From Marinicellulosiphila megalodicopiae (GTDB lineage Bacteria; Pseudomonadota; Gammaproteobacteria; Pseudomonadales; Natronospirillaceae): DNA of 64,000 nucleotides. The notes beneath the pieces were generated by a model, which saw nothing but the letters and a program-made list of their open reading frames with translations, was not told where the DNA came from and ran no database searches. A program made the position numbers and the translations under genes. This document shows positions 10,123 to 19,258 of the stretch, piece after piece. Numbering within the stretch: position 1 is the stretch's first letter; each line of letters opens with the position of its first letter. The stretch covers positions 3,844,001 through 3,908,000 of the forward strand of contig NZ_AP023087.1 of the NCBI RefSeq assembly GCF_045862395.1, given 5' to 3'.

Positions 10123-10872
10123 TTATGGAAACTGTTTAGTTTCTACATCTTGTTTAAATTGTTTGGCGACATCAACAAATGTTTGGCTGACTTGCGCGTA
10201 TTGTTTAGTAAAAGGTGGCCAGTAATCACCAAGACCAGCGGCATCGTTTATGACTAATACCTGTCCATCACATTCGTTACCTGCACCAATACCAATTGTC
10301 GGTATACTGATACTTTTACTTAATTGGCTAGCAAGTGTCGGTTGTGTATGTTCTATGACAAGCATAAACACTCCAGCATTGCAGATATCTTGAGTGTCTT
10401 GTTTTAAGCGAATAATATCTTGCTCACTATTGCCTACCTGTTTGAAATTTTTAGCGGTTTGTGGTGTTAAACCTGTGTGACCCACAACAGCAATTCCTGC
10501 ATTGACAATTCCTTGAATGTTAGCACATTCAGGTCCTTCAATTTTAACGCTATCGGCACCTGCAGCAATTAAACGCTTGGCATTTTGGATCGACATTTCA
10601 ACGGTTTGCGTACTTTTATATGGCATATCACCAATGATATGAGTATTGGGTGCGCCACGACGCACAGCACCAATGTGGTATTCCATGTGCTCCATGGTGA
10701 CGTCTTGAGTGGACTCAAAACCCATTTCTACCATTCCTAATGAGTCACCTACCAGTATAATTTCGATGCCTGCATTTTCTAGACACTTAGCCACTGGGGT
10801 TGTGTAGGCGGTTAACATGGTTATCGGCGTTTGCCCTTTTCGGGCAATAAAATCACTTACCGTCAGTTTCAT
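10123..10872 (-). CDS. panB: 3-methyl-2-oxobutanoate hydroxymethyltransferase
   Basis: PanB makes ketopantoate from ketoisovalerate and methylene-THF, the first committed step of pantothenate/CoA synthesis. The sequence shows MLTAYTTPVAKCLENAGIE, the metal-binding VGDSLGMVEMG (Asp), GDMPY, AGADSVKIEG and VVGHTGLTPQ, all in family order. At 249 residues it is slightly shorter than E. coli PanB (264). Its start overlaps the 3' end of the carbonic anhydrase gene by 20 bases, indicating translational coupling. panC is not adjacent, unlike the common panBC arrangement. Confidence 0.94.
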   Translation of the reverse strand: MKLTVSDFIARKGQTPITMLTAYTTPVAKCLENAGIEIILVGDSLGMVEMGFESTQDVTMEHMEYHIGAVRRGAPNTHIIGDMPYKSTQTVEMSIQNAKRLIAAGADSVKIEGPECANIQGIVNAGIAVVGHTGLTPQTAKNFKQVGNSEQDIIRLKQDTQDICNAGVFMLVIEHTQPTLASQLSKSISIPTIGIGAGNECDGQVLVINDAAGLGDYWPPFTKQYAQVSQTFVDVAKQFKQDVETKQFP

Positions 10873-11521
10873 TATTATTTTCCAAATCTTTTAAAGCTTG
10901 ATCATGACGCTTTGCAACATGCTCTGGTTTGCGAACACGAAAGTTTAAATCATTAATTAAACCATTGTGTAAACCGTACACCCAAGAATGGATGCCTACT
11001 TTTTGTCCACGCGCCCATGCATCTTGCAGCACGGTAGTTTGAGATAAGTTATACACCTGTTGCATCACGTTAAGTTCAACTAAACGCTTACGACGTTGAT
11101 GATCGTCGGTTTGATTGTCGATAATTTTTTGATGTTTATCACGAACATCTTTTACATGACGAAGCCAGTTATCAACCAAGCCATTTCGCTGGTCATGCAT
11201 TGCAGCATGCACACCACCACAACCATAGTGACCACAAACAATAATTTCTTCGACTTTTAAAATGTCAACGGCGTATTGTAAAACCGACAAACAGTTTAAA
11301 TCAGTGTGCACTACCATATTGGCAATATTACGGTGTACGAATACCTCACCAGGTTTTAAGCCTGTAATTTGGTTCGCAGGCACTCGCGAGTCACTGCAAC
11401 CAATCCATAAATATTTAGGAGTTTGTTGCTCTGCTAAATCTTTAAAGAATTCTGGATCACGAAGATTGGTGGCTTCTGCCCAGTCTTTATTATTTTCAAT
11501 TAAATTCGAAAGCTGTCCCAT
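10853..11521 (-). CDS. can: Beta-class carbonic anhydrase
   Basis: 222 residues with the full beta-carbonic-anhydrase zinc site: CSDSR (Cys and Asp, near residue 42) and HYGCGG (His and Cys, near 98-101). The preceding WIGCSDSRVPANQITGL block and the later VGIHSWVYGLHNGLI segment match Can/YadF of E. coli. It interconverts CO2 and bicarbonate for carboxylation reactions. In E. coli can lies near the pan genes, and here it directly overlaps panB. It is the first gene of the can-panB-yebC-like unit. The start ATG is at 11521. Confidence 0.94.
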   Translation of the reverse strand: MGQLSNLIENNKDWAEATNLRDPEFFKDLAEQQTPKYLWIGCSDSRVPANQITGLKPGEVFVHRNIANMVVHTDLNCLSVLQYAVDILKVEEIIVCGHYGCGGVHAAMHDQRNGLVDNWLRHVKDVRDKHQKIIDNQTDDHQRRKRLVELNVMQQVYNLSQTTVLQDAWARGQKVGIHSWVYGLHNGLINDLNFRVRKPEHVAKRHDQALKDLENNNETDGK

Positions 11522-11706
11522 GTCATACCCTTATATTAGCTGGATTCAATTGGGCGCGAAGTTTAACAACTTTTAAATACTTTTTTTAGCAATTTTCACT
11601 GCTTTTGCACAAAAAACAGCATTAAAGGAAATCATTCAACTTCTGCACTGGCATCACGTTTGAAAAACTTGCAAAATAGCTCAATTATTTTGCTTGGACT
11701 TTATTG

Positions 11707-11985
11707 ATGAAAGTGCTGATTGCCATATTGGTTTTTATGCTCATTGGATTGCAGATTCGCCTATGGACTGGTGAAAATAGCTTAGCGCATTTAAGTACCC
11801 TTGAGACACAAATTCAAGAGCAGAAATTTATAAATACCGAACTAAAAGCACAAACTAATCAAATGCGAGCCCTTGTGCACGATTTAAAAACCGGCGATGA
11901 AGCCTACGAAGAAATGATCAGACTAAAATTAGGTTTGATCAAAGAAGATGAAGAAATTTACCTATTTGTATCGCCCAATGATTAA
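11707..11985 (+). CDS. ftsB: Cell division protein FtsB
   Basis: FtsB is a small bitopic protein of the FtsQLB divisome complex. The 92-residue product has a single N-terminal membrane helix (VLIAILVFMLIGLQIRLW), then a Leu-zipper-like coiled coil with Gln/Glu (LETQIQEQKFINTELKAQTN), and the conserved end EEMIRLKLGLIKEDEEIY. I chose the ATG at 11707; an in-frame TTG at 11704 is less likely. Placement directly before ispD is the standard gammaproteobacterial order, and the two genes overlap by 8 bases. Confidence 0.93.
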   Translation: MKVLIAILVFMLIGLQIRLWTGENSLAHLSTLETQIQEQKFINTELKAQTNQMRALVHDLKTGDEAYEEMIRLKLGLIKEDEEIYLFVSPND

Positions 11986-12664
11986 TTCAACACTTCAAGT
12001 TTTTTGGATCGTAATACCCGCATCCGGTATTGGCAGCCGCATGCAGGCTGATATTCCTAAGCAATACTTGAAAATAAACAATCAAAGTATCTTAGAAATC
12101 ACGTTAAACACAATGGCTAAACTGAAACCTGCGGGAATAGTGACAGCCATATCCAGTGAAGACAGAATTTGGCCAACTCTTACGTTTGATTTTAAAGTCC
12201 AACAATGTTTGGGTGGTGAAGAGCGAGTAAATTCGGTCCTTAATGCCTTAAAACACATTCAACTACAAGACCAAAATAACCCCTGGGTTTTAGTGCATGA
12301 TGCCGCTCGCCCTTGTGTTGATGTGAATGATATTCATCGATTAATTGAATTTTGCCAAACTAATAATCAAGGTGGCATTTTAGCTAACAAAGTAGTCGAC
12401 ACGTTGAAGCAACATATTAACGGTATGACTCAAACCATTGATCGCAGGGATTTTTGGCAAGCTCAAACACCACAATGTTTTCGTTTAAATGAATTGTTAA
12501 CGGCCATTGAAACAGGAATAGCCAAACACGCACTCATCACAGACGAGGCGTCAGCGATGGAGCTTTGTGGACACCCTGTAGGATTAGTTGAATCTAAACG
12601 CTCAAATATTAAAATTACCCAGCCTGAAGATTTAGTCTTGGCTGAATTTTATTTAACACACTGA
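11978..12664 (+). CDS. ispD: 2-C-methyl-D-erythritol 4-phosphate cytidylyltransferase
   Basis: IspD adds CMP to MEP in the non-mevalonate isoprenoid pathway. The nucleotide-binding start WIVIPASGIGSRMQADIPKQYL is clear, although the usual PAAGxGxRM reads PASGIGSRM. VHDAARPCV and the C-terminal ITDEASAMELCG and IKITQPEDL motifs are also present. The ATG at 11978 gives 228 residues, close to the family norm; an upstream ATG at 11948 lies deep inside ftsB and is unlikely. Confidence 0.94.
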   Translation: MINSTLQVFWIVIPASGIGSRMQADIPKQYLKINNQSILEITLNTMAKLKPAGIVTAISSEDRIWPTLTFDFKVQQCLGGEERVNSVLNALKHIQLQDQNNPWVLVHDAARPCVDVNDIHRLIEFCQTNNQGGILANKVVDTLKQHINGMTQTIDRRDFWQAQTPQCFRLNELLTAIETGIAKHALITDEASAMELCGHPVGLVESKRSNIKITQPEDLVLAEFYLTH

Positions 12665-12669
12665 CAGTG

Positions 12670-12696
12670 GTCCTTGACAAAAAACATGTCGAGGAC
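12670..12696 (+). other. Hairpin between ispD and ispF
   Basis: GTCCTTGACA and TGTCGAGGAC pair over ten positions (one G-T wobble) around a 7-base loop. No T-run follows, so it is not a standard terminator. It lies 8 bases past the ispD stop and could be an RNA-processing or stability element. Confidence 0.45.
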
Positions 12697-12754
12697 GGCG
12701 GGGAAATACATTATTTAATTCCCGTTCACAACAAATTTAAAAAGAGGTATTAAA

Positions 12755-13240
12755 GTGGATTTTCGTATCGGCCATGGTTTTGATGTACATAAATTTGATA
12801 GCCCAAAAGAGCAATCTGTTGTTCACTTATGCGGCGTTAAAATCGATTGTTTTGCTCCTTTAATTGCGCACTCTGATGGCGATGTTGCACTGCATGCGTT
12901 GTGCGATGCGCTGTTAGGCTCCCTAGCACTTGGTGATATCGGTTTTCATTTTCCAGATACTGACGCCGAATTTAAAAATGCTGACAGTCGAGAGTTACTC
13001 GCAAATGTCTACAACTTAATTAAAAAAAAGGGCTATTTTCTGCATAATGCCGACATTACAATTTTAGCGCAAACCCCTCAAATAAAGCCTCATGTACTTA
13101 AAATGCGCCAAAGTATTGCGGATGTTTTGCACTGTGATATCAACCAAATCAGCGTAAAAGCTACCACCACTGAAAAACTTGGGTTTACTGGTCGCAAAGA
13201 GGGCATTGCAGTTGAAGCTGTTGTGTTGGTGAAAGCGTAA
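12755..13240 (+). CDS. ispF: 2-C-methyl-D-erythritol 2,4-cyclodiphosphate synthase
   Basis: IspF forms MEcPP two steps after IspD. The 161-residue protein begins DFRIGHGFDVHKF with the metal ligands Asp and His, and continues with AHSDGDVALHALCDALLG, DIGFHFPDTD and KATTTEKLGFTGRKEGIA. Translation most likely starts at a GTG at 12755, supported by AAAGAGG at good distance just upstream. The stop abuts the ATG of truD with no gap. Isoprenoid genes at this locus supply, among others, the undecaprenyl carrier handled by the DUF368 protein downstream. Confidence 0.94.
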   Translation: MDFRIGHGFDVHKFDSPKEQSVVHLCGVKIDCFAPLIAHSDGDVALHALCDALLGSLALGDIGFHFPDTDAEFKNADSRELLANVYNLIKKKGYFLHNADITILAQTPQIKPHVLKMRQSIADVLHCDINQISVKATTTEKLGFTGRKEGIAVEAVVLVKA

Positions 13241-14290
13241 ATGGGCACTTCAACATTTAAATATCAAAAAGCATTACCCTCTCTTAATTTAAAGGGCGAA
13301 ATCAAACAAACCAGCGAAGACTTTGTGGTTGAAGAAATCATTTCTTTTGAGCCAACGGGGGAAGGTGAACATTTATTTTTGTGGATTCAAAAGCGTAATC
13401 AAAATACAGATTGGGTCGCCAAACAAATTGCACGCTGGGCCGGTGTGAATAACCGTTTAGTGAATTTTGGTGGATTAAAAGATCGTTATGCTGTGACGCG
13501 TCAATGGTTTTCAGTACATTTACCTGGCAAAGCCGATCCCGATTTTGATTTGTTTGATATAGAAGGTACGCAAGTTTTAAAATCGACTCGCCACAACAAA
13601 GCGCTTAAATCGTCAGCACTTAGAGGCAATCGATTTAATATCACGATCAGTCAATTATCCATTGAAGATCGCACCACTTTAAATGAGCAAGATATTCAAA
13701 ATATTGAAGAACGTATTCAGTGGATCAAAATCCATGGCGCACCCAATTATTTTGGCGAACAACGTTTTGGCATTGATGGCGGTAACTTAGAAGCGGCTAA
13801 ACGCCTATTTGCAAATGAAAGTCGTGATAACCCAATGACCCAGCGCATGGCGGTTTCGGCTGCTCGCTCACATATTTTTAACTTAGTGTTAGAAAAACGT
13901 ATTCAAAATCAAAGCTGGAATCAATACCTTGCCGGCGATGTATGCATGCTAAATGGCAGCAAAAGTTTTTTTGATCCCAATGAACAAGATAAAGCAACGT
14001 TACCTGCAAGAATGAACGAACTAGACATTCACCCAACAGGAATAATGATGGGCAAGGGGGCGTTACATATTCATGATGAAGTTGAAAAAATTGAGCAAGA
14101 GGTGATCGAACAACAATCGGTTTTTGCTCAAGGTTTAATTTCCAAAAAATTACCAATGGAGCGCCGTGCATTGCGTGTTAGACTGCATGAATTTTCATTT
14201 CAGGTATTACCTGATCAAATCCATTTATCGTTTATGTTACCTGCGGGCAGTTTTGCTACAGCGGTAGTGAGAGAAATTATTGATGACTGA
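13241..14290 (+). CDS. truD: tRNA pseudouridine(13) synthase
   Basis: TruD modifies U13 of tRNA-Glu. 349 residues with the family motifs EDFVVEEI, GLKDRYAVTRQWFSVH (catalytic Asp in the KDR segment), SALRGNRFNI and GAPNYFGEQRFG. The last motif is the NxFGxQRFG signature. The start is directly after the ispF stop, and the end overlaps pcm by 8 bases. In most gammaproteobacteria surE follows truD; here it does not. Confidence 0.94.
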   Translation: MGTSTFKYQKALPSLNLKGEIKQTSEDFVVEEIISFEPTGEGEHLFLWIQKRNQNTDWVAKQIARWAGVNNRLVNFGGLKDRYAVTRQWFSVHLPGKADPDFDLFDIEGTQVLKSTRHNKALKSSALRGNRFNITISQLSIEDRTTLNEQDIQNIEERIQWIKIHGAPNYFGEQRFGIDGGNLEAAKRLFANESRDNPMTQRMAVSAARSHIFNLVLEKRIQNQSWNQYLAGDVCMLNGSKSFFDPNEQDKATLPARMNELDIHPTGIMMGKGALHIHDEVEKIEQEVIEQQSVFAQGLISKKLPMERRALRVRLHEFSFQVLPDQIHLSFMLPAGSFATAVVREIIDD

Positions 14291-14987
14291 ACGCTTTAGA
14301 GCTTCAAGACATGATTGGCAAGCCTACGAAGGCTCGGGCATGACATCCTTACGTACTCGAAAAAGAATGGTAGAACGTCTTGTCTCTCAAGGTATTAATG
14401 ATAACGATGTACTTGAAGCCATGACACACATTCCTCGCCACCTGTTTTTAGACCAAGCTTTGGCTCATAAAGCCTATGAAGATGTGTCACTGCCCATTGG
14501 TCACGCTCAGACATTATCGCAACCTTATATAGTAGCAAGAATGACTGAGCTATTAATGGGTGGTCAGCGTATTGATAAAGTGCTTGAAATTGGCACGGGC
14601 TCTGGTTATCAAACCAGCGTGATCTCGGCTTTATTTCCCATGGTCTACACCGTTGAACGCATTGCCAGTTTGCAAAAACAAGCCCGTGCGCGTCACAACG
14701 ATTTGTCATTATTAAATATTTTATATCGCATTACCGATGGCGGATTTGGCTGGCCTTCAGCTGGACCTTATGACGCCATTATTTGCACCTGCGCGCCTGA
14801 TGAAATCCCTCAAGATTTAATTAATCAGTTAAGCGAAGGGGGTCGATTAGTGATTCCTGTTGGTGATCAAACCAAACAAGATTTATGGTTAGTAGAAAAA
14901 ACAAGCACAGGCGTGCGCAAAACATTAGTTGAGCCTGCGTTTTTTGTGCCTTTAAAAAGTGGAGTAGTCCGTGCAGTTGAATATTAA
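14283..14987 (+). CDS. pcm: Protein-L-isoaspartate O-methyltransferase
   Basis: Pcm repairs isoaspartyl damage in aged proteins using SAM. The SAM motif LEIGTGSGYQTSVIS and the following VYTVERI are clear, as are the substrate-loop IGHAQTLSQPYIVARMTELL and GGRLVIPVGD. I chose the ATG at 14283, giving 234 residues, a little longer than E. coli Pcm (208) at the N-terminus. It overlaps truD upstream and the DUF368 gene downstream, so the block is one translationally coupled operon. Placing pcm next to rpoS fits a stationary-phase role. Confidence 0.93.
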   Translation: MTERFRASRHDWQAYEGSGMTSLRTRKRMVERLVSQGINDNDVLEAMTHIPRHLFLDQALAHKAYEDVSLPIGHAQTLSQPYIVARMTELLMGGQRIDKVLEIGTGSGYQTSVISALFPMVYTVERIASLQKQARARHNDLSLLNILYRITDGGFGWPSAGPYDAIICTCAPDEIPQDLINQLSEGGRLVIPVGDQTKQDLWLVEKTSTGVRKTLVEPAFFVPLKSGVVRAVEY

Positions 14988-15891
14988 ACAAAGTGTTATT
15001 TTAGCCCTTAAATCCTTAGCCATGGGCGCAGCCGACACCGTTCCTGGTGTATCAGGCGGTACCATCGCGATTTTAACGGGTATTTATCAACGTCTAATTT
15101 TATTGATCACATCCTTTGATCATCATTGGTTTAAATTAGTGTTTACGGGTAAATTCAAACAGGCCATTGATAAAATCGATTGGGCGTTTTTGATTCCGTT
15201 TTTTATTGGTATTGCATCGGGTGTTTTATTATTAGCCAAACTTGTGGATTTTCTACTTGAGCATTACCCTCCTGTGATTTGGGCGGCGTTTTGTGGTTTA
15301 TTGATTATTTCGTCGATTCATTTATTACAACAATACGCCCGCAAAAACCCAAAAGATTGGATTTTATTTGTGTTTGGAATCGCTTTTGCCGCTTGGTTGT
15401 CGTTTCAATCAGGAATCGCTTTAGATTTCTCCAACCCTGTGCACTTATTCTTTGCAGGCTCCATTGCCATTTGCGCCATGATTTTACCGGGCATTTCAGG
15501 CTCATTTATATTATTGCTGTTAGGTTTGTATGAACCTGTCATTGAGCGCGTGGCTAATCCTTCACAAATATTAGAGCTGTGGCCGTTTATGATTGGTGCA
15601 CTTTTTGGGTTATTAAGCTTTTCTCATGTATTAAAATGGCTATTAAGCAAAGCAGAACAAAGCGTGATGATGTTAATGACTGGGTTTATTATCGGTGCAT
15701 TAGTAAAAGTATGGCCTTGGCAAGTAACTCCTCACCATAGCGTTGAAACCTCTTGGTATTTACCAAGTCAATATGCCCAAGCCACCCAAACATCATCTTT
15801 TTTAGTTGCGAGCATTCTTAGTGCGATCGCAACAATTGGTGCAGTTTACGTAATTACTAAATGGTCAAGTAAAAAGTCAAATTCAATTTAA
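14971..15891 (+). CDS. DUF368 membrane protein (PopT-like polyprenyl-phosphate translocase)
   Basis: 306 residues, multi-spanning, with the family hallmark MGAADTVPGVSGGTIAILTGIY and a second inverted copy of the motif, MILPGISGSFILLLLGLYEPV. DUF368 proteins have recently been shown in other bacteria to recycle undecaprenyl phosphate across the inner membrane; that role is inferred here by family. A GTG at 14971 inside the end of pcm is the best start, because the first helix precedes the only nearby ATG. It sits where nothing lies in the standard pcm-nlpD order, next to the peptidoglycan activator gene nlpD. Confidence 0.88.
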   Translation: MQLNIKQSVILALKSLAMGAADTVPGVSGGTIAILTGIYQRLILLITSFDHHWFKLVFTGKFKQAIDKIDWAFLIPFFIGIASGVLLLAKLVDFLLEHYPPVIWAAFCGLLIISSIHLLQQYARKNPKDWILFVFGIAFAAWLSFQSGIALDFSNPVHLFFAGSIAICAMILPGISGSFILLLLGLYEPVIERVANPSQILELWPFMIGALFGLLSFSHVLKWLLSKAEQSVMMLMTGFIIGALVKVWPWQVTPHHSVETSWYLPSQYAQATQTSSFLVASILSAIATIGAVYVITKWSSKKSNSI

Positions 15892-15986
15892 GTATTTTTA
15901 TGGGTTTTTTAGACAATTTTGTTTTTTGAAAAAAGATTTTCAGACCTTTTTTAAATATAGAGCAATTATTAGATTAAAAGAGAAGC

Positions 15987-17015
15987 ATGATGCATATAAA
16001 CCTAAGCAAAATTTCTTCAAAATATTGGCGCACTCAATCCCTGCGTGTAGTAATTTGTTCTGGTATGTTTATTTTGGTACAAGGTTGCATTAACCTACCT
16101 GCTTATCATTCTTTAGATGATCCATTTACTGCTCGGGCTTGGTATGAAAACAAGCATGGAATCGATCGACATGCTAATCAAATCGGCAAGAACTCGCCTT
16201 CAATTCAATCTCAGGTCAATGAATCCATTGCTGAGATTTTACCCATTGATTTAGATGCCCACGAGAAGGTTGACAACCATCAATATAGAGTTAAAAAAAG
16301 CGATACGCTTTTTTCAATTGCCTATGGATTCGAATTAGATTATCGAAAATTAGCCACTGCAAACAATATAAACAGCCCGTTTATCATATTTCCCGGACAA
16401 ATACTGAACATAGATGCGGCAAAATCTATTTCCGATTCTCAAGTTGATAAAAGTATTACCGTTGTGGATTTACCCGAAGATTTTGTAGCTCCAATCATTG
16501 AAGAAGTACCTGCTCCTTTGGAGCAAATTGTTATTACCCCTCCTGAAAATTCTAACGCCGTGTCAAAAAACACAGTAGCAGAAATCCCACCCAGTCAAGA
16601 AACCGTCAAAAAACCCACTACATCCAACCCCACTATTCATCAGCCTTCCACATGGAACTGGCCTGCCGTCGGTAATATAGTGCGAACATTTAGCGATAAA
16701 GGTGATATTAATAAAGGTATTGATATCCAAAGCATAAAGGGGGAATCTGTACGTGTTGCTGCGACGGGTACTGTCGTTTTTGCAGGCACTGGCCCTTTGG
16801 GTTATGGCCAGCTTTTAATCGTCCAGCATGACAATCAATGGCTCAGTGCTTACAGCAATTTAAATAAAATTGTCGTAAAAGAGAAACAAATTGTTAAAGC
16901 AAGTGAAGTTATTGCCGAAATAGGTAATGACCGCAGCGGAAATTCAATATTGCATTTTGAAATTCGCAGCTTAGGTAAGCCAGTGGATCCTATGTTGTAT
17001 TTACCCAAATTATAA
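15987..17015 (+). CDS. nlpD: NlpD-like lipoprotein, LysM plus degenerate LytM/M23 domain
   Basis: NlpD activates the amidase AmiC at the division site. The 342-residue protein has a late lipobox (FILVQGC) after a signal helix, and a LysM peptidoglycan-binding motif (YRVKKSDTLFSIAYGFELD, ending FPGQILNI). A Pro-rich linker follows, then a C-terminal LytM domain with GIDIQSIKGESV and LHFEIRSLGKPVDP. As in E. coli NlpD, the first metal-binding His of active M23 peptidases is missing (GIDI), so this is an activator rather than an enzyme. SD-like AGAGAAG precedes the ATG pair at 15987. The rpoS promoter usually lies inside this gene. Confidence 0.92.
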   Translation: MMHINLSKISSKYWRTQSLRVVICSGMFILVQGCINLPAYHSLDDPFTARAWYENKHGIDRHANQIGKNSPSIQSQVNESIAEILPIDLDAHEKVDNHQYRVKKSDTLFSIAYGFELDYRKLATANNINSPFIIFPGQILNIDAAKSISDSQVDKSITVVDLPEDFVAPIIEEVPAPLEQIVITPPENSNAVSKNTVAEIPPSQETVKKPTTSNPTIHQPSTWNWPAVGNIVRTFSDKGDINKGIDIQSIKGESVRVAATGTVVFAGTGPLGYGQLLIVQHDNQWLSAYSNLNKIVVKEKQIVKASEVIAEIGNDRSGNSILHFEIRSLGKPVDPMLYLPKL

Positions 17016-17086
17016 GAGGTAAACGGCATAGGGGTAAATGAACACCAGCAAAGAGCCGTGCTTTTTGTTAAATTGGAAATAAGACT

Positions 17087-18073
17087 ATGCCTGCAACTAG
17101 GGAACTCGAAAACACAGAAACCTTCACTCAAATCAATGAGCATGCTTTTGATGATTCAGACGATTCTAAAGATGAAGAAAATTTTAAAGATGCAGTTGAT
17201 AATGTCATTGGTGAAGGGGATGAACATTTAAGCAAAAATCTGGATGCCACTCAGCTTTACCTAAATGAAATTGGTTTCTCACCATTATTAACTCCTCAAG
17301 AAGAAGTTTACTTTGCTCGATTAGCTTTAAAAGGTGACGAAGCAGGTCGTAAGCGTATGATTGAAAGTAATTTACGCTTAGTGGTTAAAATCGCACGTCG
17401 TTATGTCAATCGTGGCTTAACGCTATTAGATTTAATCGAAGAAGGTAATTTAGGTTTGATTCGCGCCGTTGAGAAATTTGATCCTGAACGTGGCTTCAGA
17501 TTTTCAACTTATGCAACATGGTGGATTCGTCAAACAATCGAGCGCGCCATCATGAACCAAACTCGTACCATCCGTTTGCCGATTCATGTCGTAAAAGAAT
17601 TAAATGTGTATTTGCGCGCTTCTCGTGAATTAACTCAAAAGCTAGATCACGAACCCACTGCTGAAGAAATTGCTGAATTATTAGAAAAACCCGTAGAAGA
17701 TGTGAAACGCATGTTAGGGTTAAACGAACGTGTTGCTTCTGTTGATACACCGTTAGGTCCAAATTCAGACAAATCATTATTAGATACCATTGCAGATGAC
17801 CACGTAAGTGACCCAGCTGATGTATTGCAAGATTCCGACTTACGCGACAATATCAGCCACTGGATTGATGAATTGAGCGAAAAACAACGTGAAGTTTTAT
17901 CGCGCCGATTTGGTTTACGTGGTTACGAAACCAGCACACTTGAAGAAGTAGGTCGTGAAATTGGCCTAACACGAGAACGTGTTCGCCAAATTCAAGTAGA
18001 AGCATTAAAACGCCTACGTGATGTAATGGAAAAACAAGGTTTGTCTAGTAGCTCTATTTTTTCACAGATCTAA
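17087..18073 (+). CDS. rpoS: RNA polymerase sigma factor RpoS
   Basis: Stationary-phase and general-stress sigma factor. The 328 residues contain sigma region 1.2 (DATQLYLNEIGFSPLLTPQEE), region 2 (NLRLVVKIARRYVNRGL, DLIEEGNLGLIRAVEKFD, FSTYATWWIRQTIERAI), region 3 and the region-4 helix-turn-helix (LEEVGREIGLTRERVRQIQ). Position after nlpD and the acidic N-terminus distinguish it from RpoD and RpoH. The frame is intact and a strong terminator follows. It closes the ftsB-rpoS block. Confidence 0.95.
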   Translation: MPATRELENTETFTQINEHAFDDSDDSKDEENFKDAVDNVIGEGDEHLSKNLDATQLYLNEIGFSPLLTPQEEVYFARLALKGDEAGRKRMIESNLRLVVKIARRYVNRGLTLLDLIEEGNLGLIRAVEKFDPERGFRFSTYATWWIRQTIERAIMNQTRTIRLPIHVVKELNVYLRASRELTQKLDHEPTAEEIAELLEKPVEDVKRMLGLNERVASVDTPLGPNSDKSLLDTIADDHVSDPADVLQDSDLRDNISHWIDELSEKQREVLSRRFGLRGYETSTLEEVGREIGLTRERVRQIQVEALKRLRDVMEKQGLSSSSIFSQI

Positions 18074-18110
18074 ACATTTTAAAAAAATCGTTCATCTAAT
18101 TTCTAATATA

Positions 18111-18134
18111 AAAAGCCAGCGGTTGCTGGCTTTT
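18111..18134 (+). terminator. rpoS terminator
   Basis: AAAAGCCAGC pairs with GCTGGCTTTT around a 4-base loop (GGTT), followed by more T residues, 38 bases after the rpoS stop. Its A-rich left flank may also let it work for the convergent permease gene. Confidence 0.88.
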
Positions 18135-18149
18135 TTTGTGGGTGGCTGT

Positions 18150-19046
18150 TTACAAGAAAATAAACACCACGCTCATTGAAATCAAACCTATCCCTAACCA
18201 CTCTTGTTTAGAAATCACTTCTTTAAAATAAAAAATTGAAATCAACAACATCAACACAATTTCTAACTGACCTAAAGTTTTTACTATAGCCACTTGCTGT
18301 AAACTCATGGCGCTAAACCACCCTATTGAGCCTAATGCACTGGTGATGCCCACAAACCATGCAATAGACTTGTGTGATTTTAATTTTAAAATTTGATCAG
18401 GCTCAAACCATTTGATTAATACAAAACAAATAATCGTTTGTAAAATCAACATAAAAACCAATGTCATTGATGCACTAAATATTAATGGTAACTCTAAAAC
18501 CAAACTGGCTTCTCTTAAACTTAAACTGGTCCAAGCAAATAAAACCCCAGAACCCACACCATAAAACAACGCCGCCTTTGGCATCGTAGATAATTGTTTG
18601 ATATCAATTTTTGATAACAACACAATACCAATCACCCCCACAACAACAGCAATCCACCCATACATCGATAAATAATCATGAAAAAACACTGTCGCAAAAA
18701 TACCTGCCATCATCGCTTCTGTTTTAGAAAAGGCGATGGCCACTGAAAAATTGCGGTACGAAAATAACTTAATCACAAACGCCGTTGCTAATATTTGGCA
18801 AATACTGGCTACTACCACAAACACCCAAAATCGAGAGTGCTCTATGCCTTTTGATATTTGTACCCAAGGGACTTCTAAGAAATAAAACAAGCCACCCAAA
18901 TAAATCAAACCGACGGGTAACCCAAATCCATAACGCACAAACGTTACAGTTAATGGTGATAAGTGATTTGACATATTTTTTTGCGCAGCGGTTCTTACTG
19001 CCTGCATCACCACTGCCATTATTGTAAAAACGATCCAAATACCCAT
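18150..19046 (-). CDS. DMT-superfamily (EamA-type) permease
   Basis: About 298 residues with ten predicted hydrophobic helices arranged as two similar halves, the pattern of EamA/RhaT-like metabolite exporters. Each half ends with the family's short helix near the C-terminal membrane edge (MYGWIAVVVGVIGIVLL and QEWLGIGLISMSVVFIFL). I prefer the ATG at 19046 (MGIWIVFTIMAVVMQAVRTAAQKN), which has AGGAG ten bases upstream; a longer frame to 19124 lacks this. The substrate is unknown. It converges on rpoS. Confidence 0.82.
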   Translation of the reverse strand: MGIWIVFTIMAVVMQAVRTAAQKNMSNHLSPLTVTFVRYGFGLPVGLIYLGGLFYFLEVPWVQISKGIEHSRFWVFVVVASICQILATAFVIKLFSYRNFSVAIAFSKTEAMMAGIFATVFFHDYLSMYGWIAVVVGVIGIVLLSKIDIKQLSTMPKAALFYGVGSGVLFAWTSLSLREASLVLELPLIFSASMTLVFMLILQTIICFVLIKWFEPDQILKLKSHKSIAWFVGITSALGSIGWFSAMSLQQVAIVKTLGQLEIVLMLLISIFYFKEVISKQEWLGIGLISMSVVFIFL

Positions 19047-19258
19047 GAGATCTACTCCTGCAAAAAACAATAGCATGGGGGTTATGTGGATAAACATCCA
19101 ATGAAAGAAGTTGATGCAGTGCATTACTAAAAGTAATTTGAGTTTATAAGAATAGAAATTTCAGGTATATTCCTTCTCGCATTGATGGCGTAACCCTAGA
19201 AACGAGAGTCAAAATATAAATAGTTTAGCGCGTTAAGGATAAAAATTACGTTAAATAC

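Noticed and set aside
11262..11576. A 104-codon plus-strand frame antisense to the carbonic anhydrase
   Set aside because: The opposite strand encodes a complete carbonic anhydrase with all zinc ligands.
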